A stretch of 64,000 nucleotides of DNA from Paratinospora sagittata. Lineage: Eukaryota; Streptophyta; Magnoliopsida; Ranunculales; Menispermaceae. The position numbers and the translations under genes are program-made. The notes beneath the pieces are model-generated. The model was not told the origin of the DNA, did no database searches, and worked only from the letters and a program-made list of their open reading frames with translations. The stretch is taken from NCBI GenBank assembly GCA_035771175.1, contig CM069589.1, forward strand, positions 31,173,701 through 31,237,700, in the 5' to 3' direction. Within the stretch, counting starts at the first letter, position 1, and each line of letters opens with the position of its first letter. Positions 10,453 to 19,872 of this stretch are shown one piece after another.

Positions 10453-11454
10453 GTTGGTTTTGTTTCTTATTGAATGCTCCTTTTCAGTCCCTGATTCCCC
10501 CAATAGTTCTTGCTATTATTATGTTAAAAAGCTATGAAGCTGTTGTCATTATGCCATTCCTACGTTGTAACTGTTAACTCAAGTTAAGCAAAACTCAGTA
10601 CATCAAAAGAAGAAATGAACTTCTTCATGGAAGTGGAAATCTAGCCCCCAGATATCGTGTAATGAAGAGAAAAGCAATTGCGTTTGGCATGGCCTTGTGC
10701 TAATATGATTCTCCTGCATCTAGAAATATGCAGGGTGAGGCCTTTACAACAGTGGGAAAAGTGCCAATTAGGACATGGATTTCATGAATTGCATAATGAA
10801 AGTAGAATTGTAGACATTGAATTATCTGATGCTAGAATTATTTGCAACCTTCTGTTTTATAAGAAAATTTATAAAAGAGAAGCAAAGGATTTCATTATGA
10901 GGTATTTAACTATTTATAGGAATAACATTGTGTTCTTAATCTTCCTACTGAACTAGGAATGTCCCTAAGTGGTGCGCTTTTACCCATGTGGGAATATTAT
11001 CTGCGAGCGTATTGATCTCCTAATTGGTCGATCACCAGATGGCATTAATTAAGACATATTGAAAATAATTCATGTTGCTTCATTTGCAACTTTGTTCATA
11101 TGACATTTTGTTTTGTAGATTTGGAGGCTAGTGTTCGAATTTGTTTGCATTTTGCAGTAGAGTACAAAATTTCAGCTTAAATGTTCATCATAGAGTTACT
11201 CTCTCCTCCCTTCCTATAGATAACTTGCCCGCATCTGCTAGGCCCATGCCTGTATGCCAATGGAATATACTGCACTTAGGTGTAAAAGGAACTATGGATA
11301 TCACCTTCTATTATCAGAATTCCCATCGAAGAGAGGGATGGGTTGTTTGAGGGTGGGGAGGACCCTGGAAAAGGAAAAGAGAAGCATGGCTGTTATACCA
11401 ACATACTGTGGTATCTAGTCAAGAGAACATAGATTAGAAATTTTCATTCCCTGA
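10453..11454. other. Intron sequence of the J-domain gene, left part
   Basis: No exon, repeat or RNA gene was recognised between the donor at 10453 and the LTR-like block that begins near 11455. Short ORFs at 10678-10956 and 11141-11350 show no family resemblance. They are treated as chance. Confidence 0.45.
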
Positions 11455-12838
11455 TTCAAGGAGGATACTAAAAAGACTATATTGCACGAGTTATGACTTA
11501 AAAAAATGATTATCTAAGTGAAGTGTGAATGTAAATGAAGAAAGCAGTGAATGGACAACATAAACATTATTTAATGTGGTTCAACACCTTTGCATTCGTC
11601 CACGACTTGGAACCCCCCTCCAAGATTTCTAACTACTCTACTAAACCTATCCTACTTGCTGGGTGAGGATCAAATTGTTTGCAGTCACGATTCCAAGCAC
11701 CTAGGAACTTCCTAGTAGCTAACAAGCTACTTCAATACACAAGATTTGAGAGACTGTTGTTACCAAACATCTCTAGAAATACTTACAATGGAAATTCACT
11801 GATCCTTCTTGAATCTCAGCTGAAGGTGTGAAATATGTACAGTGTTGGATGAAGTGAAGGACTCTTGATGAAATCAATCAGCTAAACAACTTCAGTGAAC
11901 TCAAGATTGGGTGCATAAATAACCAAATTGTAAAGTTTAAACTTGTTTTTCAAATTTTGAATGTTTTTGCTCTAATCACTTCAAATTCTCAAAAGTTATT
12001 CAATTATCACTGTTCTATTGACTCTAACGGTCAATAAATAGTTCTCTAGTGGCATCTTGGCAGTTAGGGACCAAATTTGCACGTTGACCACATGATGCTC
12101 ATACGAGCACACACAAAATCAATTTTGTTTGTACAGAATCTTCTGCTTACAATTGACTGCGTTGAAGACCCAGTCTATTGGATCGAGTTTACAGTTCCCT
12201 ATGAAGTGTGTTGCAGTCCAATGGAAAGCTCTTGAAAGTTCTTTTTGCTTTGGATGCTTGCAATTTGCATGCAGTTGACTGCGCCCCTACACTCCCAGTA
12301 GCCTAGAAGTCCAAACACTCAATTGTTTCAATGTCTAGTTGATTGTTTCGATCTTTGTGTGGAATTTACTAAAATATGCTCATGTGCTCATACAATTGGC
12401 TATCCCAGTTGACAATTGACTGCTAGGACCAAAACTTCTATACTTGAGTGTTTTTGAAATCCAAAGACTTTTCTTAAATAGTTTAAGTTCAAAAACACCT
12501 TTCAAAGTATGAATCAACTTAGAAAACATCTAAAAAGTCAAACGTTTTTAATTTTCAATGATTCAAAGATCATTTTTCAAAAACTTTTGACAATCTTTCA
12601 AAACCATGAATTGTACATCCAATGGTTGAGGAATCAAGATGAATCGTTACAGCTCTAAATGTCACTATTGCGGCACATAACAAAAAATGTCTTGAATCTT
12701 GTCCTTGAGGTGCGAGCTTGTACTCATGTTGCCTTGAAGTGTTCTTTCGTTCTTGATTTAATTAACACGTTACTAAACGTTTTAAAGAAAACATTAAATA
12801 CCATGAAATAAATTTTGTGGTCATCAAAATCTATGACA
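11455..12838 (-). mobile_element. Sirevirus-like LTR in an intron, minus orientation
   Basis: The right edge reads, on the minus strand, TGTCATAGATTTTGATGACC, the same start type as the other Sirevirus-like LTRs here (TTTTGATGAtnnCAAA). The left part contains the GTGGTTCAAC block and the GGGTGAGGATCAAATTG words shared with 3632-5442 and 40183-41170. It has its own repeated core, TTGACTGC, at 12151-12160, 12271-12282 and 12413-12422. No gag/pol, primer-binding site or target duplication was found, so it is most likely a solo or truncated LTR. The left edge is uncertain by about 50 bp. Confidence 0.55.
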
Positions 12839-13449
12839 TGAATTCTTCAACTAACTACTTCTATTAAGAGTTCTAATCTGATTCTAAGGTAGTGTTTGTT
12901 AATTCTACTTGCAACCTCTAAAACGTAGTGTAATGAATAAAATTATTTTTTTTGTAGATATTTTGTCTAAGAGCATCTGGCATAATTGGGCAGGATTTTT
13001 TGACGGTAGATTTGTGGCTCCTTCCACTTGTAAGGAAAGCATCTCCATGAATCACATTACTATACTTTCTAAGAAGGAAAGAGACGTGTTAAAATTGCTT
13101 CATTTGCCACTCTTTGGAACTGTGGTTTGAGTGAAAGAGAAGAGTGGTTGAAAACACTTTGACGGAGGGCATGGATCTTTGGGAAGATATGAAGTGGATG
13201 GCATGTAACTGGGTTGTGTGCTTCGAATCCGCAGGAGGGTATTCCATCTCAGAATGGCATAGAGACTGGTCTAGGTGTATGCGACTTGTTTTATGCTGTT
13301 TTTCTGCTCTTGTTTTTTTGTTTTTGCTTTGCTTTGTGCTTAGGAGTTGAGTACACCAGGTACCCTTCTTCTATGTACTGATTTCCTTTTCTATTATTAA
13401 TATAAGCATCATATTTTTGTCTCAAAATAAAATGCTGGGCGTATTTCCA
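12839..13449. other. Intron sequence, nothing recognised
   Basis: Two short ORFs (12909-13130 and 13144-13350) have no family resemblance. Their phase and lack of splice context do not fit the flanking exons. Low-complexity T-rich stretches are present. Confidence 0.4.
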
Positions 13450-13459
13450 TTGGTAAATT

Positions 13460-13763
13460 ATTATTATTATTATTTTTATTTATATATTTATTTTTTGTGA
13501 AACCTGGACCCCTATAATTCCAACCCGTGGGGTATCGAATCCCTTCGGAACCCACTAATCCCCACACCAACGTGTCGACCCGGTGATCAAAGTTTACGTG
13601 GATGCCGCATGAATCATACGCGGAGCCCGCCAATACTTCCATTTCTTGGCCAGATTTCCCTCTTGCAAGCCGAACAATACTTCCATTTTTTGTACACTCT
13701 GGGACTCGAACACATGACCCCTCAAAGCGCACCTGACTCTTCAACCACCGTGCCAATCGCCTG
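13460..13763 (-). mobile_element. tRNA-derived SINE in the last intron
   Basis: On the minus strand the 5' head carries a Pol III A box, TGGCACGGTGG (13755-13745), and a B box, GTGTTCGAGTCCC (13713-13701). Both are close to the tRNA consensus. The element runs about 304 bp and ends in an ATA/ATT-rich tail. It is flanked by TTGGTAAATT (13450-13459) and TTGGCAAATT (13764-13773), 9 of 10 identical, a normal-length SINE target duplication. It sits between the second-last and last recognised exons of the J-domain gene, opposite to its transcription. The SINE family was not identified. Confidence 0.78.
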
Positions 13764-13773
13764 TTGGCAAATT

Positions 13774-14504
13774 TTCAAGTGGCAAGCATAGAATAAAAAT
13801 ATTTATTGAACCCTATTTTCTTTGGGAGGCAGCATAACATATCTTTTGAACAAATAGAATTTGTTCAGATCTTTCCTTTTGAACTTAAATAATCAATTTG
13901 ACAAAAACTAACATTCATCTTAAAACTTCACTTTAGATATTTTCACGTTTTCAAAGGTAGCCTATTTTCTTAGGTTAATGACCTAATGGGCACACAAATT
14001 CCCAAGCCTCCTTGTTGAATGGATGTTAGCAAAGATTCTTTGAGAGGAAGCAATCAACCAAATGCCTGAGCTTTGGGAGGAAAGAAAGGTGTAATTGTGT
14101 TATGTAGTTTGTTAAATCGTTTTACATTTATGTATACTGTATATTCTTTTGCTTGACGCATGGCATTAGCCACAAAATGTACTATCTTATTACTAGTTGT
14201 AATGCATGCTAGCTGTTAGCTTGTTTGATTGCAAATACTGTGTCAAACCTGTTGTTAAATCATACTGTCAATCTGTTTTAATGCCCTTGATCACCCAACT
14301 AAAAATTTGTTTGCAAACTGTCCACCATAAATCAAAGTGGTTTATCACATCACAACTTCTACCTATAAAATTGGTAAGTGGACTTTTGTTCATTCGATCC
14401 TGATTATAAGTTTGTTGATTGGTTTATCATTTTAATTTTTTTTATTAACATTCCTATAGTTGATTTTATTTATTGGATTTTGATTGTTAAGACTCATGAC
14501 GCAG
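13774..14504. other. Intron sequence before the last exon
   Basis: AT-rich intronic DNA with no repeat or RNA gene recognised. A TTTTATT-rich tract and an ACGCAG acceptor immediately precede the last exon. Confidence 0.5.
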
Positions 14505-14645
14505 GTAAATGCTGCTTACAAGCAAGCTCTGCTAAGATTTCATCCAGATCGAGCATCACGAACTGACATCCACCAGCAGGTTGAAGCAGAGGAAAAGTTT
14601 AAACTTATCTCCCGCTTGAAGGAAAAACTGCTAGCTACATCATGA
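14505..14645 (+). CDS. J-domain protein gene, last exon (J domain helix II-III with HPD)
   Basis: The last exon opens after GCAG (14501-14504) in phase 0 and encodes 46 residues to a TGA at 14643-14645. It reads VNAAYKQALLRFHPDRASRT, containing the HPD tripeptide that is essential for J proteins to stimulate Hsp70 ATPase. After it come DIHQQVEAEEKFKLISR and a short basic tail. The J domain sits at the extreme C terminus, as in auxilin-like plant J proteins, rather than at the N terminus as in classical DnaJ. The likely role is an Hsp70 co-chaperone; substrate and compartment are unknown. The exon is intact, so the gene may be functional despite its transposon-filled intron. Confidence 0.82.
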   Translation, partial: VNAAYKQALLRFHPDRASRTDIHQQVEAEEKFKLISRLKEKLLATS

Positions 14646-15400
14646 CAACAGCACTAAGACTGTCTTGGAAATATTCCAATGAATATGTTCTTCACTTAGA
14701 TAGCTGGGACTTACTGGAAAAAGTGTGGCGGCCAAGCTTGCATCATTGTGTCAAGGGTTGATGCTGGTATTACTATTCGGTTCTCGACTTGGTGCAGGTT
14801 TATGATTGTTGTTGTTTCCAAGCTTCAAGTTTTTTTGATGCTGAGGAACTTGGGATTATTTACCCAGCCAAATTTTAACTCACAATTAGGTGTGAGTAAG
14901 ATAATCCGGTTATATTGTAGAGCTCGAACCACCAACATTTTTTGTACAGGTAAAACTTCCAAGGCCATCATATCAGATTGTAGCAGATAATCATTCCTGT
15001 ATAGCAGCAGTAGCATGGATTCTTTGGATGAAGTTGTGGTTTATGAGAAAGTCTTGGGGATGGGAGGGCTGGCTTCATGTCTGATGAAGCATGATGTCCC
15101 CCATTCATGATCAGCCTTTGACATTGGAAGTAATATAAAGCTTCTGCTGCTGTTACCTGTGTGTGACATTCATGGTCTTTGGTCCAATTTGTAAGCCTCA
15201 TAATCTAGTGCCAATTCTGCGGAACTTGTTTTGGTAACTAACATTGTCCATTCTCCAAAGATTGCAGTAACATACAGAAGAGTTCCGTGGGGCTTTTCAA
15301 TTGTTGAGAAGAGCCCTACAACCACAAAGGCTTTTTGTAGGTATCACATGGCTGCGATATGTTGTTTCAGGCAGATGCAGCGTGCTCTTCAATTAATTGT
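14646..15400 (+). other. Probable 3' UTR and downstream flank of the J-domain gene
   Basis: Sequence after the TGA contains no coding family and is less AT-rich than the surrounding introns. No canonical AATAAA signal could be fixed with confidence, so the end of the transcript is not known. Confidence 0.35.
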
Positions 15401-16261
15401 TTCAGCTTAGCTTAGACGTAGAAACAACCATTATGGCACAAGAGTTGTAATGTTTGACTAACACATTTAGCAAACACATTTTGTTGACATTGCACTTAAG
15501 AGTTGTTGGATTATTTTCAATCACGTGTTGAAGTATGATTTAAGATGATCTAACAGTTTTTAGGGGTAATGTTAACAAAGTGTATTTGTCAAGTGTGTTT
15601 TTAAAGCATTTTTTATGGCAGCCACCCGAGAATGTTTCATAATATTACAGGGGAACATTTTGGGTCTCTCTCTTCCTCATGTCACGTGTCATGAAAAAAA
15701 AACGAAATTTAACCTTGCACTCTATGAAAATGAACATATTTATGCATGAGATAATAAAGTGGTGGAGCAAGATATAAGCATTTATAGTATGAATTGAAAA
15801 GGTTTGAGCTTCTAAGAAAACAAGTGGTGATCGAACAAGAATAATTGAGCTAATTTTTTATTCTTTAAATACATGTGCAGGAAGAACACTTGCTAATTAT
15901 ATCACGATTCGCTTATTAATTATATACACAGGAGCAAGAAGCTTTCAAGGATGAGTATAGGAATATATCGGAGAAGACTTCACCGTGTGTGAAAGCTTCT
16001 AGAAGATACAATCACATACATAACTAAAAGCATATGGATCTTAAGCATATGGATCTTAAGTGAGAGAGTAATGTTATAATATTGACACCCAGCGTCCCTT
16101 AGATGGGGATGTGACTGTATTTGGAGATCACGTGCATCTTCAAAATATTCAAGAAAATAGTGTTGTCGCCTAACGTAAATAAAATATTTTTCGTGACTAA
16201 AATTATTCTTACCCAAAATGTATATATGATTGTTTAAACTCTTTCACCGTGAGTGAGAAAG
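15401..16261. other. Intergenic, perhaps including the L1 5' UTR
   Basis: No gene, repeat or target duplication was recognised. The last 100-200 bp before 16262 could belong to the L1 5' UTR. An 18-nt direct repeat around 16027-16060 (CATATGGATCTTAAG) is the only local structure noted. Confidence 0.35.
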
Positions 16262-18011
16262 ATGAATCAGTTGCAAGCAGCCACCATGGCGGACCCCCCT
16301 TCCCACGGTAACGAGTTCCCTGGTCGATCCAAGAAAAAGAAAAAGCTAACTTTAGAGGAATCAACTGTCACTATAGACAGACAAGATGCTTTCATGCATG
16401 ATGAACCTATGCAAACCTTGTCACAGAAGGAGACGGGGTAGAAAACCTGGAATCCAAACAGCGTTTCGTTCAAGGAGAAGCTGCTATCAGGCATAAAAAA
16501 GCCTAGTGTCTCGCCATTCTTAGATGACGAGACAGATACTGGTGCAACTGATTCCGAAGATGAATCTGAAGATGAAGACTTGAGCCAAGAGAAGTCTGAA
16601 AAAGGAGGTTGATGATTTTGAAAATAATAGTCATCTTGGATAAGAAGACTAGGAAGCGTATATGCCAGCCTTGGAAGAGAACAATGAGTATCAAACTGTT
16701 AGGTAAATCAGTTGGTTTCAATTATATTTCTTATAGAATCAGCTTTAATGTGGAAGCCCTCCGGGGAAGTGGAAGTCGTTGATTTGGGTTGCGATTTCTT
16801 CCTGGTGAAGTTCCAATCAGAGGAGGAATGCATTAGTGCACTAACGGGGGGGGGTCATTGTGGATCATTATTTGTCTGTTAGAAGATGAGTGCCGGATTT
16901 TCAACTAGCTAAGGTAGGTATACATACAATTCCAGTTTGGGTCAGGCTACCAGGCCTTCTTATTGAATACTATGACGGATTGATCCTTAAGCGAATTGGA
17001 AATGTACTTGGAAAATTTCTGAGTGGATCATAACACTTTACTGGCTACCAGAGGTAAATATGGCCGGATTTGTGTCGAACTGAATCTGGACAAACCTCTG
17101 AAGCCGAAAATTTATGTTGGTGATCTGGAGCAACTGGTGGAATAGGAGGGACTTCACACTATTTGTTTTAAGTACGGGAGAGTGGGCCATAATCTTGAGA
17201 ATTGTTGGACTAAACCACCACTACCGGACAAAACCAAGGAAACTGAGGCCATGGAGAATCCAGAACAGGTGATCGGGACCCTGACCGGAGCTCAGCCGGA
17301 GAAGAAGCTTTTGGACCATGGATGATCACTACTAGGCGCACATGGAAAGTGGTGCAGAAAAGGAATGGGGAGGATAATAATGGAACTTTCCATAATCGCT
17401 CTACTCAAAGTTTGCCAAAAGGAAACTCAAAACAGATTTGCCTCTATTTCCAATTCTCTTAATGTTGATATTTTGGAAACCCGAGCAATCCAAGGAAACC
17501 TTCATGTTACTCACATTATGGAAGAGGATAATGAGGAGATTCCTAATGCAACATCCACAACCCTCACTCCCCTCTCGCTAAAGAACCCACAGTTACCGAA
17601 ACAAGCCTTCCTAATTCCACAACATCTACCAGCAAAGCTACTGCCATTCCTAAATCGAGTTTTAATCCAAAGAATACAGCGATAATGACCACACCGTTAC
17701 CCCCTGCCTTCAATACCACTAAATCCTTTTCCCACCTTTTAAGCTCTGTCCAAATAGCCGGAGGCTCCCACCCACAACAGACCACGTATACCAACCTCAT
17801 GGCCCTTCATGATCGAGTGGATCAGGATACTCAGAACCCTCATCATGCCAAACCTCCTGATGGAGAACATCATATAACGACCTCTTCGCGGGGAGATCGT
17901 GATCTTAGTAGCAACAATGGGATATCTCGAGCCATTTCTCGGTTGGATAGAAGTCGTAGCCCAAGAAAGAATGGGAAGATTTCTTTGGCGGTGGACAATC
18001 GTTCCCACTAA
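16262..18011 (+). pseudogene. L1-type LINE ORF1 (gag-like, DUF4283 plus zinc knuckle), decayed
   Basis: The open frame begins at ATG 16262 or 16286 (the latter in an ACCATGG context). It reads a Lys-rich N terminus, then across several frames the plant L1 ORF1 RNA-binding domain: MSIKLLGKSVGFNY, LPGEVPI, NTLLATRGKYGRICVELNLD, KPLKPKIYVGD. A damaged CCHC knuckle follows near 17158 (CFKYGRVGHNLENC, with the second Cys replaced by Tyr). The C-terminal part is a Ser/Pro/Thr-rich tail ending SRSPRKNGKI and a stop at 18011. There are more than five stops or frame changes. The protein would bind L1 RNA during retrotransposition. ORF2 starts 44 bp downstream. Confidence 0.8.
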
Positions 18012-18054
18012 GCTACTTTTGTTGGTTTTGTTCTCATTCCCCCAATTGTTTGCA

Positions 18055-18089
18055 ATGATGGTTTTTTCATGGAATTGTTGTGGTGCTGC
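18055..18089 (+). pseudogene. L1 ORF2 start (endonuclease N terminus), cut by insertion
   Basis: ATGATGGTTTTTTCATGG begins the apurinic-like endonuclease of ORF2 and reads MMVFSWNCCGAA. WNCRG/WNCCGA is the hallmark start of plant L1 ORF2. After GCTGC the sequence turns into the TGATAG end of an LTR. The reading resumes with DINFKS at 37468, where GCTGC is repeated. The two parts join exactly in frame. Confidence 0.88.
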
Positions 18090-19567
18090 TGATAGTTACA
18101 TATTTAGATAAGTTATAGAGCATGTTTTAGGTGTGTTTTAAGACATTTTATACATTAGTTTGATAGGTTTATATTAGTTTTAATATATTTGTTAGTTTAG
18201 GATTAATTTGGTTTTTCTGCATTATTTTAGTTGATTAGTTAATAAATTTGATTTAATTTATATTTGAGTGAATTATTAACTCACTTTGCTTTATTTTGTA
18301 GGTGTTTGGATACATTAGTCATGGATTTGGATGAGAAGAACATGTACAAGAAGTGGTAAAGGAGAAGAATGAAAAGCCCAAGTAGAGAAGAATGAAAAGC
18401 CCAAGCAGAAAAGAGGCAAAAATTGGCTAAGTCTACAAATCAGGTGCAACAGTTGAGGTTCTGGGCGCCGTGGCGCAGCACGCTGCGCTGGAACCATTGA
18501 AATAATGAGGGACTCGGCATTGCCCACGGCGCCTGAAAAAAGTTAACACAGCGCCGTGATGCTGTAAATGTCTATCGAAGCGCCGCACCGCGCCGCTGCT
18601 CGCGGTGCTAGACACCCTTTTTGCGATTTGGAAGATTTTTGAGACTTTCTAATTTCAATTTCGAATGGACAACGGGGTCATATAATATATCAAATTTTAG
18701 GATTTTTCGGAGGGAACACATTGGAGATGAGAAGAAGACGACTTGAACGAGAGGAAGGTGAGGATTCAACTTGGAAACAAGAGAAGATTCAAGTTCCAAT
18801 ATTTCTAGTTTATTATTCATGTTTAGTTTACAATTTTTCTCCGTGCTTTGTATTTTGATTGTCCAAAGTATGAACTAATCTATTGTTCTAGAGAGGATAC
18901 GGATCCTAACGTGGATATTATGGTTTAATATTAAATTTTATTTATTATTAATGAAATTTCCTTAGTTCAATCATAATCTCATGATTGTAATGCTTTCGGT
19001 TTCTTGGCCACAAATCGATTGATTCTAGACTTGGAAGGCGACACTCAAGAGAGGGTTTTCTAGGTTGGAACTAGAAGATTATGACATGAAATCATTGTAG
19101 AATCGAGAGGTTTACAAGGGTTCATGAAGTTGTAGGAAAATCACAGATTTTAATGGGTTGTTAAGAAAAAAAGGTTTTATCGAGAGATCGAATCTTAATC
19201 TTAATGACACGTTCTAATTCGGCACTCGAGAGAGGGAATTAGAGATGAAAGGATTTTGACTTATAGACTAGGAATTTGATTTGGTAATAAATATGTCTAG
19301 ATTACATAATTGAAAGGTTAGGTGAAGTTGATTCTCTAGATTTTCGCATTTATTGATTTTTCCCATAATTCATTTAGTTTAAATTAGTTACTTTTGATTT
19401 TTAATTTATTTAAATCTCTACCATTTGATTAGCTAGATAAAGTTAGAAATTAATGAAAATGGTATTTGGTGAGTGAAATAATCCCTGTGGATACGATAAC
19501 CCGACTCACTGTCGGTATATTATAACTTGACTATTCGTACACTTGCGAATTAGAATTTAACGCAATA
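18090..19567 (+). repeat. 5' LTR of the Athila-like element
   Basis: 1478 bp, beginning TGATAGTTACATATTTAG and ending AACGCAATA, where the last CA is mutated to TA. It matches the 3' LTR (25150-26136 joined to 37019-37467, about 1436 bp) along its length with scattered substitutions and a few small indels. It contains a GC-rich block around 18460-18610 (GCGCCGTGGCGC-type words) inside otherwise AT-rich sequence. Confidence 0.9.
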
Positions 19568-19590
19568 AGTTTTTGCCGCCGCTGCCGGGG
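19568..19590 (+). other. Primer-binding site, tRNA-Asp type (degenerate)
   Basis: Immediately after the LTR comes AGTTTTTGCCGCCGCTGCCG plus GGG. The Athila-type PBS complementary to tRNA-Asp reads TGGCGCCGTTGCCGGGG. The site here differs at a few positions but sits at the expected place. Confidence 0.75.
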
Positions 19591-19711
19591 ATTGTTTCAC
19601 TTGAGTTTCATCAATATTGCTAGTAATTGGTTTCATTTTAATCTAGTATTTTTCTAAATTTTTCTGAATTTATTTCTTTGTTTTTGTTTTGAAGGTTGAT
19701 TGAAGTGTATG

Positions 19712-19872
19712 CGACGTCCAGAAGTGCTAAGTTAATGCCATTTGATCCCGAGATCGAGCGCACTTTGGGACAAAGACGAAGGGAGAAAAAAGTGGAGCAA
19801 GAGGCAATGGAGCCTGGAAATAATCAACGACTTCTTCAGGACAACTTCAAGCCCGTTATTACTGAGAACTAA
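19712..19872 (+). pseudogene. Athila-like gag, N-terminal part
   Basis: One frame reads ATSRSAKLMPFDPEIERTLG followed by QRRREKK and NNQRLLQDNFKPVITEN. MPFDPEIERT is a typical start of Athila gag. The frame is interrupted at 19873 by a minus-strand solo LTR and resumes at 22838. A TAA codon sits at the junction. Confidence 0.7.
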
